Assembly (NCBI GenBank): GCA_029263015.1
Contig: JAJCYI010000030.1
Location: 1 to 43,344 of the forward strand
Source of the DNA: Saprospiraceae bacterium
GTDB taxonomy: Bacteria > Bacteroidota > Bacteroidia > Chitinophagales > Saprospiraceae
DNA: 43,344 nucleotides
Direction: 5' to 3'
The position numbers and the translations under genes were made by a program. The notes below the pieces were generated by a model. It was given only the letters and a program-made list of their open reading frames with translations, was not told the DNA's origin and searched no databases. Shown here in pieces: positions 15,698-25,692 of this stretch (positions are counted from its first letter, which is position 1; each line of letters starts with the position of its first letter).

Positions 15698-18600
15698 ATG
15701 AAAAAGCGACTTTATTACGCTACGTCCGCAATTGTACTCTTCTTTGGGATAGGGGCTATCCTCGATTTTGGCGTTACAAAAGATGGCCATCTTGCCTCTT
15801 ATGTCAACCGCATCGAATCCAGTTTGCACAAAAATGAATCGGAAGTCAATTCGATGCTGTCGGATATCAGGTTCCTCAAAAGGCAGCTGAAAGGCATTGA
15901 CCAACTCACCCCTCCTCAGCGGGAAGAAGATTTACAAAAGCTTGAGGAACTAACTCTTAAAAGTTACAACCTGACCTTATATAAAGGAGATTCGCTGGTT
16001 TTTTGGTTGAACAACCGAGCATTCGTGAACCCAGAAACCTTGTATGAGCTACAGGCAACTGGAGAGGTTAGCCGCTTGTTGAAGTTGCCCAATGGTTATT
16101 TTGAACTTATTAAAAGAGACTTGCCGGACAGCCTCATTGCCGTGGCCCTTTTGCCTATCAAAAGGGAGTATGCCAAAGAAAGTGAATTCTTGCCCAATAC
16201 TTTTGAAACCAAAGGTTTTGAGATCCCAAAAGATGTTGTGCTGAAGGAAATCCCGACAGGCTTTTCCATTAAAAACATGCGGGGAAAGGAACTGGCTTGG
16301 CTCGAGGCCATTGGCCCGGCCAAAGATAAAAAGCACCTGCAAATGGTGTTTTTTATATATGTGCTGGGTTTTATTGCATTGGGTGTTTTGGTCAACGATC
16401 TGGCCGTTTTATTGGTGCGACGATTCCAACCATGGGTCGGTGCCGGTTTTATGTTGGCAGCGGTAATTGGGATACGGTGGCTCACGGTCGAGTTGGGTTT
16501 CACGAGCCATTTTGAAGAATTCCAGACCTTTTCAAATGTATTTACCGATCCGATTCTGGAGGGTGTGAAATCACTGGGGGAACTCCTCATCAACATAATT
16601 TTGCTGGTCTGGATGATGGTTTTTTTCAACCGGGAGTTTTTGGTCAAAGAGTTTGTCCACCCGTCGAAAGCCATCCGGTTCGGCCTTACCACGCTCAATT
16701 TTTTTGCCATCAACTTGGGCATTCTCATGGTGAGTAGCATTTTCAAATCCATCGTACTGGATTCGTCCATCGTATTTGATTTTGAAAATGTATTCAATCT
16801 CAATTCACAGAGTGTCCTGGCCATGGTGGGTGTCGTGTTGTTGCTGCTTGCGCTCTTCCTTTTCAGTCACCGCATGATGACTGCCATCCACAAAATCGGA
16901 ATGGACAAAAACTGGCGGCTGATGGGTATGGGGTTGGCGCTTTTGCTGACGGTTCCGGTCGTTGGAATGGGCAACCTGCAATTGCCGCTTTGGCATTTCA
17001 TGGTGGCAGCCACTTTGTACCTGGTCGTTTTTGAGATTTTTATCGAAATATCCGACATGACACTGGGTTGGCTGGTAGGTTGGGTCATGCTGTACGCAGG
17101 CCTTACTTCCATGCTGTTGTACAAATACAATGGCGACAAGGATCTAAATAGGCGGATGGAATATGCAAAGGCGCTGGCCAGTTATGAGGACTCTCTTGCC
17201 GAGGTTAGTATTGTAGAATTGTTGCCCTCATTTTACGATGAGAACACACTGGACGAATGGCGTGACCTGCAAAAACTATACAACGGCAAACCCATCCCTT
17301 GGGAGCATGCCCATGATATAATCAGCAAACGTCTGGAAGAGAACAAATACCTTCAGCACAACTATAAATTTGACATTTTTGCTTTTGATTTGAACGATGG
17401 CCAGGTTGCTGTTTCCTACCAAGATTTAACCATGGCGGATATGGAAATCCAATTTCAAAATGCTAAACCAATAAAGAACCCAGTAGAACAACTGCGGTTC
17501 AAGAAGGAAGAAAGCCGAGATCCCGGTTATCTCATGAGGTTGCCTATCCATATCGAATCGCCATTGCTGGTTTATGTAAAATTCAACCGTTCTTTTTCCA
17601 GGCCATCAAAGGTTTATACAGAATTGTTGTTGGTTGATAAATACAAAAAACTGAAAGAGCTTGACGATTATGATTATGGAATTTACCAAGATACCGTATT
17701 GGTGGAAGAACGGAACAAAGCCTACATCAAACGCCTGACCGATACACTGCCTCTCGTAGGAGATTCCCTTATTATCAAACATACGAGCAGGCGCTCTGAA
17801 CTGCTCTACCACGCGTCGGCCGGTATTGTTATTAAAATAGGCAAAGACACCGGTGGTTACATCAAGCCGCTTTCTTTGTTTTCCTATGTGTTCACCCTGT
17901 TGGCAATAGCTGTTCTGATATTTGGCTCCATCAATTACCTGACGAATGCTTTGCCTGGGCCGCTGAACTTTCTCCGGACTACCAAACCATCGCTCCGCAA
18001 CCAATTCCAGTTTTGGGTCATTGGAATGATACTGTTTTCGTTCCTGGGAATTGGTTTTGTCTCGGTGTGGTATTTTCAGCAATCATCTGACGATTACCAC
18101 AAAGGTCGTTTGAGCAGGAAAGTATCTTCTGCATTGGCCAATGTCAATTATGAAATTGCTTCGCGGGATCGCGAGCTACAAGAAATAAAGGAAATAAGGG
18201 CGCAGGCTGAGGAAGACATCATCAACAAACTTGGCACAGAAATAAAAGGAAGCTTGGGGCAAGGGAGCCAGGAAATTTTGGATGGCATCAATGGATCATC
18301 GCTCATCAAGCTGATCTCAGATGTTCACCGTCTGGATGTCAATATCTACAACCTCAACGGTGACCTTATTACTTCATCAGAAGAAGATATTTTTAAAAGA
18401 GGTCTGGTTGCCCCAAGAATGGGGGCTTATGCCTTTCAAGAATTGACCAAACTTGGGTTTGAACAAAGCAACCAATTAGAAAGCATAGGCAACCTGGACT
18501 ACACTGCTGCCTATTTCCCACTAAAAAGTGTGGGAGGGGAAACGAAGGCATTCATGGGGATACCTTATTATGCACGGCAGCGAGAACTTGCCAATGATGT

Positions 18601-19540
18601 GACCGATTTTATGAGTACCTTGCTTAACGTGTACGTGTTCCTTCTACTTATAGCGGGAGGACTGGCCATCGTTATAGCCAATGCGATTACTAAGGCACTT
18701 TCCCAACTGCGGGAAAACTTGGGTAGCCTGCAACTGGGCGGTAATCAAACCTTGGTCTATAAAAGAAAGGATGAAATTGGCGAACTCGTGGATGCCTATA
18801 ACGTCGCAGTTAAAAAAATTGAAGAAAGCTCAAGGTTGCTGGCCCAATCGGAACGGGACCATGCTTGGCGGGAAATGGCCAAACAGATTGCCCATGAGAT
18901 CAAGAATCCGCTAACTCCAATGAAATTGAGCATACAATACTTGCTGCATGCTTACCAATCGAACCCAAAAGATGCTGAGCCATTGCTAAAAAGGGTTACT
19001 AAAACCCTGATAGAACAGATAGATGCACTGGCACAGATCGCCAATGAGTTTTCAAATTTTGCCAAATTGCCAGAACCCGAAAATTCTGAATTTTCTATTA
19101 ATGACCTGTCTGCTTCGGTCCATCATCTCTTTGCCAATGAACGGACTGATATGGATATTTCCATTAATTTGCCCGACCAAGATTTTGAAGTGATTGCCGA
19201 CCGCAACCACCTCACGAGGGTGCTGAACAATTTGTTCAAAAATGCCATCCAGGCGATTCCAGATGAACGGAAAGGCATCATCAACCTGTCACTTTACGAA
19301 GAAAACGGAAAAGCTATTGTCCGCATCAAGGACAATGGTTCTGGCATTTCGCCGGAAATACAGAAGAAGGTTTTTATCCCTAATTTTTCAACAAAAAGCT
19401 CTGGTACTGGTCTGGGCCTGGCTATTTGCAAAAGCATCGTGCAAAGTTTTAACGGCGATATTTATTTTGAAACAGAAGGAGGACAAGGCACCATTTTTTA
19501 TGTTGAACTACCTTTGATGAAAGTTACTGAATTGGCATAA
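15698..19540 (+). CDS. Large membrane sensor histidine kinase (NtrY-like core)
   Basis: A 1280-residue kinase. The N-terminal part has a signal anchor (about 5-25), an extracytoplasmic segment to about 210, a cluster of membrane helices (about 212-490, for example FFIYVLGFIALGVLVNDLAV), a second long extracytoplasmic part, and further spans near 730 and 770. After a last span near 985-1005 come a HAMP domain (ALSQLRENLGSLQLGG...DEIGELVDAYN), HisKA with phospho-acceptor His 1066 in EMAKQIAHEIKNPLTPMKL, and HATPase with NLFKNAIQAIPDE (N box), IKDNGSGIS (G1) and SSGTGLGLAICK (G2). No receiver domain or partner regulator is next to it. The signal sensed is unknown; the two extracytoplasmic segments are unusually large. 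Confidence 0.95.
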   Translation: MKKRLYYATSAIVLFFGIGAILDFGVTKDGHLASYVNRIESSLHKNESEVNSMLSDIRFLKRQLKGIDQLTPPQREEDLQKLEELTLKSYNLTLYKGDSLVFWLNNRAFVNPETLYELQATGEVSRLLKLPNGYFELIKRDLPDSLIAVALLPIKREYAKESEFLPNTFETKGFEIPKDVVLKEIPTGFSIKNMRGKELAWLEAIGPAKDKKHLQMVFFIYVLGFIALGVLVNDLAVLLVRRFQPWVGAGFMLAAVIGIRWLTVELGFTSHFEEFQTFSNVFTDPILEGVKSLGELLINIILLVWMMVFFNREFLVKEFVHPSKAIRFGLTTLNFFAINLGILMVSSIFKSIVLDSSIVFDFENVFNLNSQSVLAMVGVVLLLLALFLFSHRMMTAIHKIGMDKNWRLMGMGLALLLTVPVVGMGNLQLPLWHFMVAATLYLVVFEIFIEISDMTLGWLVGWVMLYAGLTSMLLYKYNGDKDLNRRMEYAKALASYEDSLAEVSIVELLPSFYDENTLDEWRDLQKLYNGKPIPWEHAHDIISKRLEENKYLQHNYKFDIFAFDLNDGQVAVSYQDLTMADMEIQFQNAKPIKNPVEQLRFKKEESRDPGYLMRLPIHIESPLLVYVKFNRSFSRPSKVYTELLLVDKYKKLKELDDYDYGIYQDTVLVEERNKAYIKRLTDTLPLVGDSLIIKHTSRRSELLYHASAGIVIKIGKDTGGYIKPLSLFSYVFTLLAIAVLIFGSINYLTNALPGPLNFLRTTKPSLRNQFQFWVIGMILFSFLGIGFVSVWYFQQSSDDYHKGRLSRKVSSALANVNYEIASRDRELQEIKEIRAQAEEDIINKLGTEIKGSLGQGSQEILDGINGSSLIKLISDVHRLDVNIYNLNGDLITSSEEDIFKRGLVAPRMGAYAFQELTKLGFEQSNQLESIGNLDYTAAYFPLKSVGGETKAFMGIPYYARQRELANDVTDFMSTLLNVYVFLLLIAGGLAIVIANAITKALSQLRENLGSLQLGGNQTLVYKRKDEIGELVDAYNVAVKKIEESSRLLAQSERDHAWREMAKQIAHEIKNPLTPMKLSIQYLLHAYQSNPKDAEPLLKRVTKTLIEQIDALAQIANEFSNFAKLPEPENSEFSINDLSASVHHLFANERTDMDISINLPDQDFEVIADRNHLTRVLNNLFKNAIQAIPDERKGIINLSLYEENGKAIVRIKDNGSGISPEIQKKVFIPNFSTKSSGTGLGLAICKSIVQSFNGDIYFETEGGQGTIFYVELPLMKVTELA

Positions 19541-19744
19541 GGTAGAGATGGGTTATTGGATTAACGGTTTTTAGGTAATGTTACATGTTTAAGCAACATC
19601 GCCGGTTACACCAAATAATCGCCTTGAGTCCGAAACAATTTTACTTAACTATACCTTCTTAAAAGGAATTGACGTTAGGGTTATTAGAATTTCCAGTTTC
19701 TCAATTTCCAATTTCTAATTCTTAACATCCAACTTTTACCACAC

Positions 19745-21412
19745 ATGAAGCGATTCGCATTTATCAGTTCCCTTGCATTTTGTTTTTTCTTGTTCCAAAA
19801 CAGTGTAAATGCCCAGTGCATTTCTGGCAATTGCCAAGATGGAACGGGGATCTACATGTACCCTTCTGGGGCCAAATATATCGGCCAGTTCAAAGATGGT
19901 GAAATCCACGGCATCGGTACTTGTTATTACAGTGATGGCAGCACTTATAGGGGCGAATGGGCACATAGGTATCCGCAAGGCAATGGAATCAAAACACTGG
20001 TGGATGGCCGAAATTGGGAGGGAGCCTGGAAGATGGGGCTGCCCATTGATGAGGGCGGGCTGGTGATCGAAAACCTATTCCCCGATCCTGAACCGATCAT
20101 CCAATCAGGGTGCCTGGCAGGTGATTGTGAAAATGGAGAAGGTATGTTCGCTTATCTTGATGGCAGTAAATACGAAGGTCAGTTCATAGGTTCGAAGCCT
20201 GATGGCTGGGGCACGTTCAGCTATCCAAGTGGCGATAGGTACGTTGGTGCATTTGTCAAAGGCTTGAAACAGGGGCGTGGGACGTTTTACTATGCCGATG
20301 AAACCCAGAGCACTGGAGAATGGCGGGAAGGCGAATATCTCGGCAACCCCCAGATTGAAAATGGTAGGGTCGGTTGTACAGAAGGCGATTGTAAAAACGG
20401 ACGTGGCACTTACATCTACCAAGATGGCATTGCAAAATATACTGGTACATTCACCAGCGGCATGCCCGACGGCAAAGGCGTGATCTATTATTCTAACGGA
20501 GAAAGGTACAAAGGTGAATGGGCTTTGGGCAGCTTCAACGGCGAGGGCATTCTTTACCTGCCCGATGGGACGGAAGTGGTTGGTTTTTGGAAAGAAGGCT
20601 CGTACATGGGCAAAGAAGACCCGAAACTGGAAGAGCGGCCTGCATCACCTTCGCTCAGCCCTGATGAATACATAGCCATCCGCAAAGCAAACGAAATGAA
20701 AGTTTGGGCAGTCATCGTTGGCATTTCTTCATACGACCACATGCAGGCGTTAAAATATACCGATGACGATGCTTACCGCATGTATGCATTCCTGAAAAGC
20801 CCGGAAGGCGGCGCAGTTACTGATGACCGGATCAATATTCTGATAGATGAAGATGCAACAAAGGAAAAAATCCTATGGGCATTGAATGCTACTTTTGATA
20901 AGGCAGGCGAGAATGACTTGGTGATGGTCTATTTTTCTGGCCACGGCCTGCGGGGTTCTTTTTTACCGATTGATTTTGATGGCTACCAGAATAAATTGAA
21001 GCACGAGGAGATCAATGAGATCATGGAGAGAAGCCCTTGTAAATATAAATTGGTCATCGCAGATGCCTGTCACTCAGGAAGCTTGTTGGCCATGAAAAGT
21101 GGCGAGACCCGCAACATCCTCGAAGATTATTACAAAACACTGGCAAATGCCGACGCCGGGACGGCGCTTATCATGTCGTCCAAATCCGATGAAACTTCAC
21201 TGGAGAGCAGTGGCCTCCGACAAGGCGTGTTCAGCCATTTCCTCATCCGTGGCCTGAAAGGGGAAGCTGACCTCGACAACAATAAAATTGTCACCGTGCA
21301 AGAGTTGTTTGATTTTGTGGATGAAAATGTGCGGGCTTACACGGTGAACCGCCAGTCCCCAGTTATCAAAGGTGACTATGATGGCAAAATGACGGTAGGT
21401 GTGGTGAGATAG
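19745..21412 (+). CDS. Secreted MORN-repeat caspase-like peptidase (C14)
   Basis: A 555-residue protein with a signal peptide (MKRFAFISSLAFCFFLFQNSVNAQ). Three modules follow, each opening with a Cys pair (QCISGNCQDGTG, GCLAGDCENGEG, GCTEGDCKNGRG) and containing MORN repeats (YIGQFKDGEIHGIGTCYYSD; YVGAFVKGLKQGRGTFYYAD; YKGEWALGSFNGEGILYLPD). From about residue 320 comes a caspase/metacaspase p20 domain with the dyad His 400 (YFSGHGLRG) and Cys 442 (IADACHSGS). MORN modules often bind membranes or scaffold; here they would sit outside the inner membrane. The kinase gene is 204 bp upstream on the same strand. A convergent terminator follows. Confidence 0.93.
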   Translation: MKRFAFISSLAFCFFLFQNSVNAQCISGNCQDGTGIYMYPSGAKYIGQFKDGEIHGIGTCYYSDGSTYRGEWAHRYPQGNGIKTLVDGRNWEGAWKMGLPIDEGGLVIENLFPDPEPIIQSGCLAGDCENGEGMFAYLDGSKYEGQFIGSKPDGWGTFSYPSGDRYVGAFVKGLKQGRGTFYYADETQSTGEWREGEYLGNPQIENGRVGCTEGDCKNGRGTYIYQDGIAKYTGTFTSGMPDGKGVIYYSNGERYKGEWALGSFNGEGILYLPDGTEVVGFWKEGSYMGKEDPKLEERPASPSLSPDEYIAIRKANEMKVWAVIVGISSYDHMQALKYTDDDAYRMYAFLKSPEGGAVTDDRINILIDEDATKEKILWALNATFDKAGENDLVMVYFSGHGLRGSFLPIDFDGYQNKLKHEEINEIMERSPCKYKLVIADACHSGSLLAMKSGETRNILEDYYKTLANADAGTALIMSSKSDETSLESSGLRQGVFSHFLIRGLKGEADLDNNKIVTVQELFDFVDENVRAYTVNRQSPVIKGDYDGKMTVGVVR

Positions 21413-21428
21413 GATAACCTTGATGTCG

Positions 21429-21468
21429 AAAAAAGCCCGCTGGAATTTTTTCCAACGGGCTTTTTTTA
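21429..21468. terminator. Bidirectional intrinsic terminator
   Basis: AAAAAGCCCGCTGGA and TCCAACGGGCTTTTTT form a GC-rich stem with one mismatch, with A tract before and T tract after. It lies between the convergent caspase gene (plus) and T9SS gene (minus). Confidence 0.85.
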
Positions 21469-21477
21469 TTGTGTGCC

Positions 21478-21533
21478 TCCAAAAGCATCCAAAAGCATCC
21501 AAAAGCGACGCTTTTCAAAAAAGCGTCACTTTT
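21478..21533. repeat. Decamer direct repeats and hairpin
   Basis: TCCAAAAGCA is repeated from 21478 in steps of 10 bp and leads into a hairpin AAAAGCGACGCTTTT / AAAAGCGTCACTTTT (21501-21533). It resembles the AAGCAACGCTTTTT hairpin at 327. It is probably a second terminator for the minus-strand gene that ends at 21540. Confidence 0.5.
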
Positions 21534-21539
21534 AAATCA

Positions 21540-23335
21540 TCACCGTTGCACAGAGAAAGCTTTGCTCACACTGCCATCCACAGTATTCACATTCAAGAAA
21601 TACTGTCCGGCGGGCAAGAACGAAACATCAATGAGGGCATTGTCTTGTGCTCCAATGATGTCCCTGCTGATAGTCGAAACGATGCTACCGTTACTGTTTA
21701 CGATGGTGTAATCAACTTTATCGTAGTTCTTCGCCAGGTTGGTTTCCACATTGATGAAATCTCTGACCGGATTTGGATAGACGCTGAACGAACCAATCTC
21801 AGGATTTACCTCGCCAATGCTAGTGGCTTGGCCAATGACCAGCGCTGTGGAACACGAGCCCCAGAAATTATTGAACACCCCTGCGTCACCTTCAATATCG
21901 GCGGTCAAATCAATCCAAGTATCGACGAAAAAATAAGGGAGATCTGCCAAAGTCGGGGCAATGAAATCTGCGTAAACAGTATTGTCATACGTTTCATCAA
22001 AACCAAAAAATACCGTCTCAGGACCTTGGTAGCGAACGCCTATGTAATAGACCTTGTCATCACCCGGAACAACATACCCAGGTTCAAAATCATCAAAATC
22101 GAGTACGGGAATTCTCAACCAGGCGTTAGCAGCAGTAGGGTCAGGGAATTCTGTCACTTCTCCAAAGCCAACTATTGTAATCTCATCATTGGTGGTGTTT
22201 CCATCTTCATCGGCATCGTCCCATTCGTAAACATAAGCGGTGATATTGGAAGCGCCAACAGTTGCCATATCGGCTGCACTTGTTGAAACATAGAAAATGA
22301 TAGAGTCTAGGGAGTAGCCTGAACCTAATGGCATTTGATAGCCAGTCAGGAATTCAATGCTGGTGATTCCCACACCAGTGTATGAGTTGGTGTAAACGGG
22401 CGGGCATTGGCCAAATCCCACTGGCTTTTTGTGTAAACATTTTCACTTAGGACAAATGAAGTGGTGATTTCATTGTCATCGCCCAGGCCATCGATACTAT
22501 CACTGGCAATCAAGTAATTTATTTCATAAGTGCCAGCACCTTCAATTGCAGTATAAGCTGGCAATGTCACCAATTCCGAACTATCCACATCAAGTCCCGC
22601 CAATGAGGCGGATTCTTCGTAAACCGTTGTAGCAGATCCTCCACCAATCGGGGTGAAATCAATTTTCCCGTCCAGGGAAATATTGGTGGCATTGTTTTGA
22701 CCATTGTTCGCGATGATGGTGCCGAGATCAATTGGAGTCAACAGCGCCTCTGCCTGTGCAACTGGCATAACGCCATTTGGAGCGCGGAGGATGCCCGTAT
22801 TGGCTACACCAATGTTGTTTGCAAATACGACAGAGCCTATGGTCATGTTGACTGGCCCGTTGGCCAATTCGTCCTTAACCAATTGACCATCTTCATAGGT
22901 AATGAATACGACAGGCACGACAACCGAAGTAGCTGAGTCCCCTGCAAGCATGTTGAACAGGCCTGCCCCTGGCGCATTGTTGACAATAATGACTGCAATG
23001 GCGCCTGCTTCCTGTGCATGGTAGGCTTTCAGGCTGAAGTTACAAGCACCCCTATCTACAATGGCGATCTTGCCCGCCATCTCGGCAGTGTTCATTACTG
23101 GCGTGCAAGCATCTGGATTAGGGTCAACTTCATCATCAACAATGGCAACATCTGCAGTCCAGGTACCGGTGCTGGGATCAGCACCCCAGTTGTCGGCAGT
23201 AACTGAATTGGTGAAACCAAATGATCCCGCAATGTTAGCAGGCGAATTGACAAGGACGAGGGTCTCTTGTGCAGTTGTAGTGGCTGCTCCAATAGCAAAG
23301 CAGACCACTAACGTGGTAAGTAATTTTTTAAACAT
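21540..23335 (-). pseudogene. PA-domain protein with T9SS C-terminal domain, one-base frameshift
   Basis: Two minus frames (23335 to about 22400, then about 22395 to 21540) form one protein of about 598 residues, homologous along its whole length to the intact protein at 23661. Parts: signal peptide (MFKKLLTTLVVCFAIGAATT, start ATG at 23335), a PA domain (GKIAIVDRGACNFSLKAYHA), a beta-rich central region, and a T9SS type A sorting domain (FSVYPNPVRDFINVETNL ... KAFSVQR). The frame breaks in the G run at 22398-22400; adding one base gives ANARPVYTNSYTG, matching the paralogue's register. PA domains usually attach to secreted peptidases; no catalytic domain is recognised here. It would be exported by the type IX system if the frame is real. 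Confidence 0.85.
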
Positions 23336-23349
23336 AACAGTCGAGTTTA

Positions 23350-23376
23350 AGAGCAAGGAAAAAATATTCCTTGTCT
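23350..23376 (-). other. Hairpin in the leader of the PA-domain gene
   Basis: GAGCAAGGAA and TTCCTTGTCTC pair (one mismatch) around AAAATA just 15 bases upstream of the ATG at 23335. It would lie in the 5' leader and could influence translation or RNA stability. This is based on base pairing only. Confidence 0.3.
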
Positions 23377-23581
23377 CATGGTGATAAATAAAAAACAGAG
23401 ATAAAATTAAGGAGGGAAAGGATGCAGCATTACTGTTTAATAGTTTAAATTGGTTAGGTATTCGACAAATTCTAAATCCGTAATTCTCTGCTGATATTTT
23501 TTGAATTGTACCGAATATCGCTGATCGGGTAGCACCAAACTGGTATCAGGTTCTTAATTTATTCTTTACACGATCCAATAA

Positions 23582-23616
23582 AAAAAATCCCGCCGAATTG
23601 CTCGGCGGGATTTTTT
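23582..23616 (-). terminator. Perfect 15-bp intrinsic terminator
   Basis: AAAAAATCCCGCCGA and TCGGCGGGATTTTTT are perfect complements with a five-base loop ATTGC. It lies 45 bases after the stop of the PA-domain gene at 23661 on minus. The stretch 23377-23581 holds no gene. Confidence 0.9.
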
Positions 23617-23660
23617 ATAATTGGTATTCAATATCAAATACCAGATTACTAATTCCAATC

Positions 23661-25439
23661 TTATCGTTGTACGGAGAAAGCTTTGCTTACGCTGCCATCT
23701 TCGGTATTAACGTTCAGGTAATACTGACCAGCAGGCAAGGTAGAAACATCAATGGTTGCATTTTTGTCTTGACCTTGAGTCCTGAGGATTGACACCACTT
23801 TTCCATTGTTGTCAACAACAGTGTAATCTACTTTGTCAAAATCTTTTGCCAACTTAGTTTCAACATTGATGAAATCAGTAGTTGGGTTTGGATAAACCTC
23901 GAAAGAACCAATTTCAGGATTCACTTCACCAGTGCTATTTACCTGGCCAATGATCAAAGCCGTAGCGCAAGATCCCCAGAAGTCAGTGAAGATAGCAGCG
24001 TCGCCTTCGATATCAGGACTGAGGTCGATCCATGTATCTACCCAAAAGTAAGGCAGGTCAGCCAAAGTAGGGGCGATAAAATCAGCATAAACTGATTGAT
24101 CGTATCCCGTGTCAAAACCAAAGAAAACCAGCTCAGGACCTTGGTAACGTACCCCAACAAAATAAACATTGTCGTCTTGTGGTACAACAAAGCCAGGTTC
24201 AAAATCATCAAAATCAAGAATTGGGATAGTCAACCATTCCGCTGTGGCAGTTGGATCAGCCCAATCAGTCACTTCACCAAAGCCAACTATTGAAATCTCA
24301 TCATTTTGCTCCAATCCATCTTCATTGACATCATCCCACTCATATACAAAAGCAGTAACGTTAGATGCTCCGACAGTCGCTAGATCAGCAGCATTGGTAG
24401 CCACATAAAAATTGAATGACTCCAACTGGTACCCAACACCCAAAGGCATTTGGAAGCCAGTTATAAACTCAATGTTGCCACCACCGGCGATGGTAAAGGC
24501 ATTGTCCCTTGCTGGGCGGTCGTTCGCAAAATCCCATCCAGCTTTTGTGTAAACATTTTCACTCAAAAAGAACTGGTTGGTATTTGCATTATCATTGTCA
24601 ACTTGGTCAGCACTGTCACTGGTAATAGTATAACTTACATCGTAGGTACCCATGCCTTCTGTGGCAATGTAATCATCACTAGTAAGCAATACTGATGAGT
24701 CCTCTTCCAGTAAATCAAAAGTTTCTGTTGCCGAGTAAACATTCATAGAAGCTCCGCCTCCAACTGGCATATAGTCAATAGAGGTTTCCAAGACCACATT
24801 CGATGCATCGTTGGCACCAAAATTAGTGACGACAGCGCCTGGCGTGAAAGGGATCATTGCCACATCGTATTGGCCAGCTGGCATCGTGCCATTGGGAGCG
24901 CGCAACCAGTCAATGTTATTTGCACCAATATTGTTGGGGAAAGCCACATCACCGATTGTCATATTGACAGGCCCCAAGGCCATTGCAGCTTTGATAATAT
25001 CTCCATCTTCGAGGCTCAACATCACCACAGGGATAATGACTTCGGTCGCAAAATCACCGCCGCCCATACCAACTGGACCTCCTGTGATGTTGTTGATAAT
25101 TACGCAAGCGATTGCACCGGCATTCTGAGCATTTAGTGCTTTTAGGCTGAAGTTACAGCTGCCCCTGTCAACCATTGCAATTTTACCAGCAAGGTCAGCA
25201 CCATTGACCAATGTGTCACATCCTTCATTTGTTGGCGCAGTTAAAGCCTCCACTAATGCAACATCCGCAGTCCAGAGACCAGTGGTAATGTCCGCACCCC
25301 AACCATTGTCAAATGCATTGGTGAAAGTGTAAGAACCCTCAATGTCGGTGGGTGAATTTACAAGTACAAACTGCGACGAAGCCGTAAAAGCTCCGAATGC
25401 AGTACAAAATAGAAAAGTAACAAGTAGTTGTTTAAGCAT
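23661..25439 (-). CDS. PA-domain secreted protein with T9SS C-terminal domain (intact paralogue)
   Basis: The 592-residue protein starts with a signal peptide (MLKQLLVTFLFCTAFGAFTASSQ), has a PA domain (about 85-190; AGKIAMVDRGSCNFSLKALN), a beta-sandwich central part with acidic clusters (VYEWDDVNEDGLEQNDEIS, EF-loop-like) and a T9SS type A C-terminal domain (FEVYPNPTTDFINVETKL ... AGQYYLNVNTEDGSVSKAFS). It is the tandem paralogue of the frameshifted gene just downstream, from which it differs by many substitutions spread evenly, so the duplication is old. The function is unknown; the acidic repeat could bind calcium. Confidence 0.9.
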   Translation of the reverse strand: MLKQLLVTFLFCTAFGAFTASSQFVLVNSPTDIEGSYTFTNAFDNGWGADITTGLWTADVALVEALTAPTNEGCDTLVNGADLAGKIAMVDRGSCNFSLKALNAQNAGAIACVIINNITGGPVGMGGGDFATEVIIPVVMLSLEDGDIIKAAMALGPVNMTIGDVAFPNNIGANNIDWLRAPNGTMPAGQYDVAMIPFTPGAVVTNFGANDASNVVLETSIDYMPVGGGASMNVYSATETFDLLEEDSSVLLTSDDYIATEGMGTYDVSYTITSDSADQVDNDNANTNQFFLSENVYTKAGWDFANDRPARDNAFTIAGGGNIEFITGFQMPLGVGYQLESFNFYVATNAADLATVGASNVTAFVYEWDDVNEDGLEQNDEISIVGFGEVTDWADPTATAEWLTIPILDFDDFEPGFVVPQDDNVYFVGVRYQGPELVFFGFDTGYDQSVYADFIAPTLADLPYFWVDTWIDLSPDIEGDAAIFTDFWGSCATALIIGQVNSTGEVNPEIGSFEVYPNPTTDFINVETKLAKDFDKVDYTVVDNNGKVVSILRTQGQDKNATIDVSTLPAGQYYLNVNTEDGSVSKAFSVQR

Positions 25440-25692
25440 AACATTAAAATTTTTAGTGATTGAATAGTCGTTTTTTACGAAGGGCTAAAAGTAATGAAAT
25501 AACTTCTTTAGTTATTGAAGAAAGTGTAAAAAAATGGTCTTTAAAGTACCATTTAAGGTTTAAGATTGTGGAATGAGGCAACTTTTTGGGGTCAGGAGCT
25601 GGGTTTTCATTTTCATTTTTAATTATTGATATTACTTATTGATATTACGCAGTGACTGAATTTAGTCAGCGAGCATTCATCCGTGCCCATCT

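Noticed and set aside
21420-22286. 288-residue plus-strand frame
   Set aside because: Antisense to the T9SS protein, with the terminator at its start.
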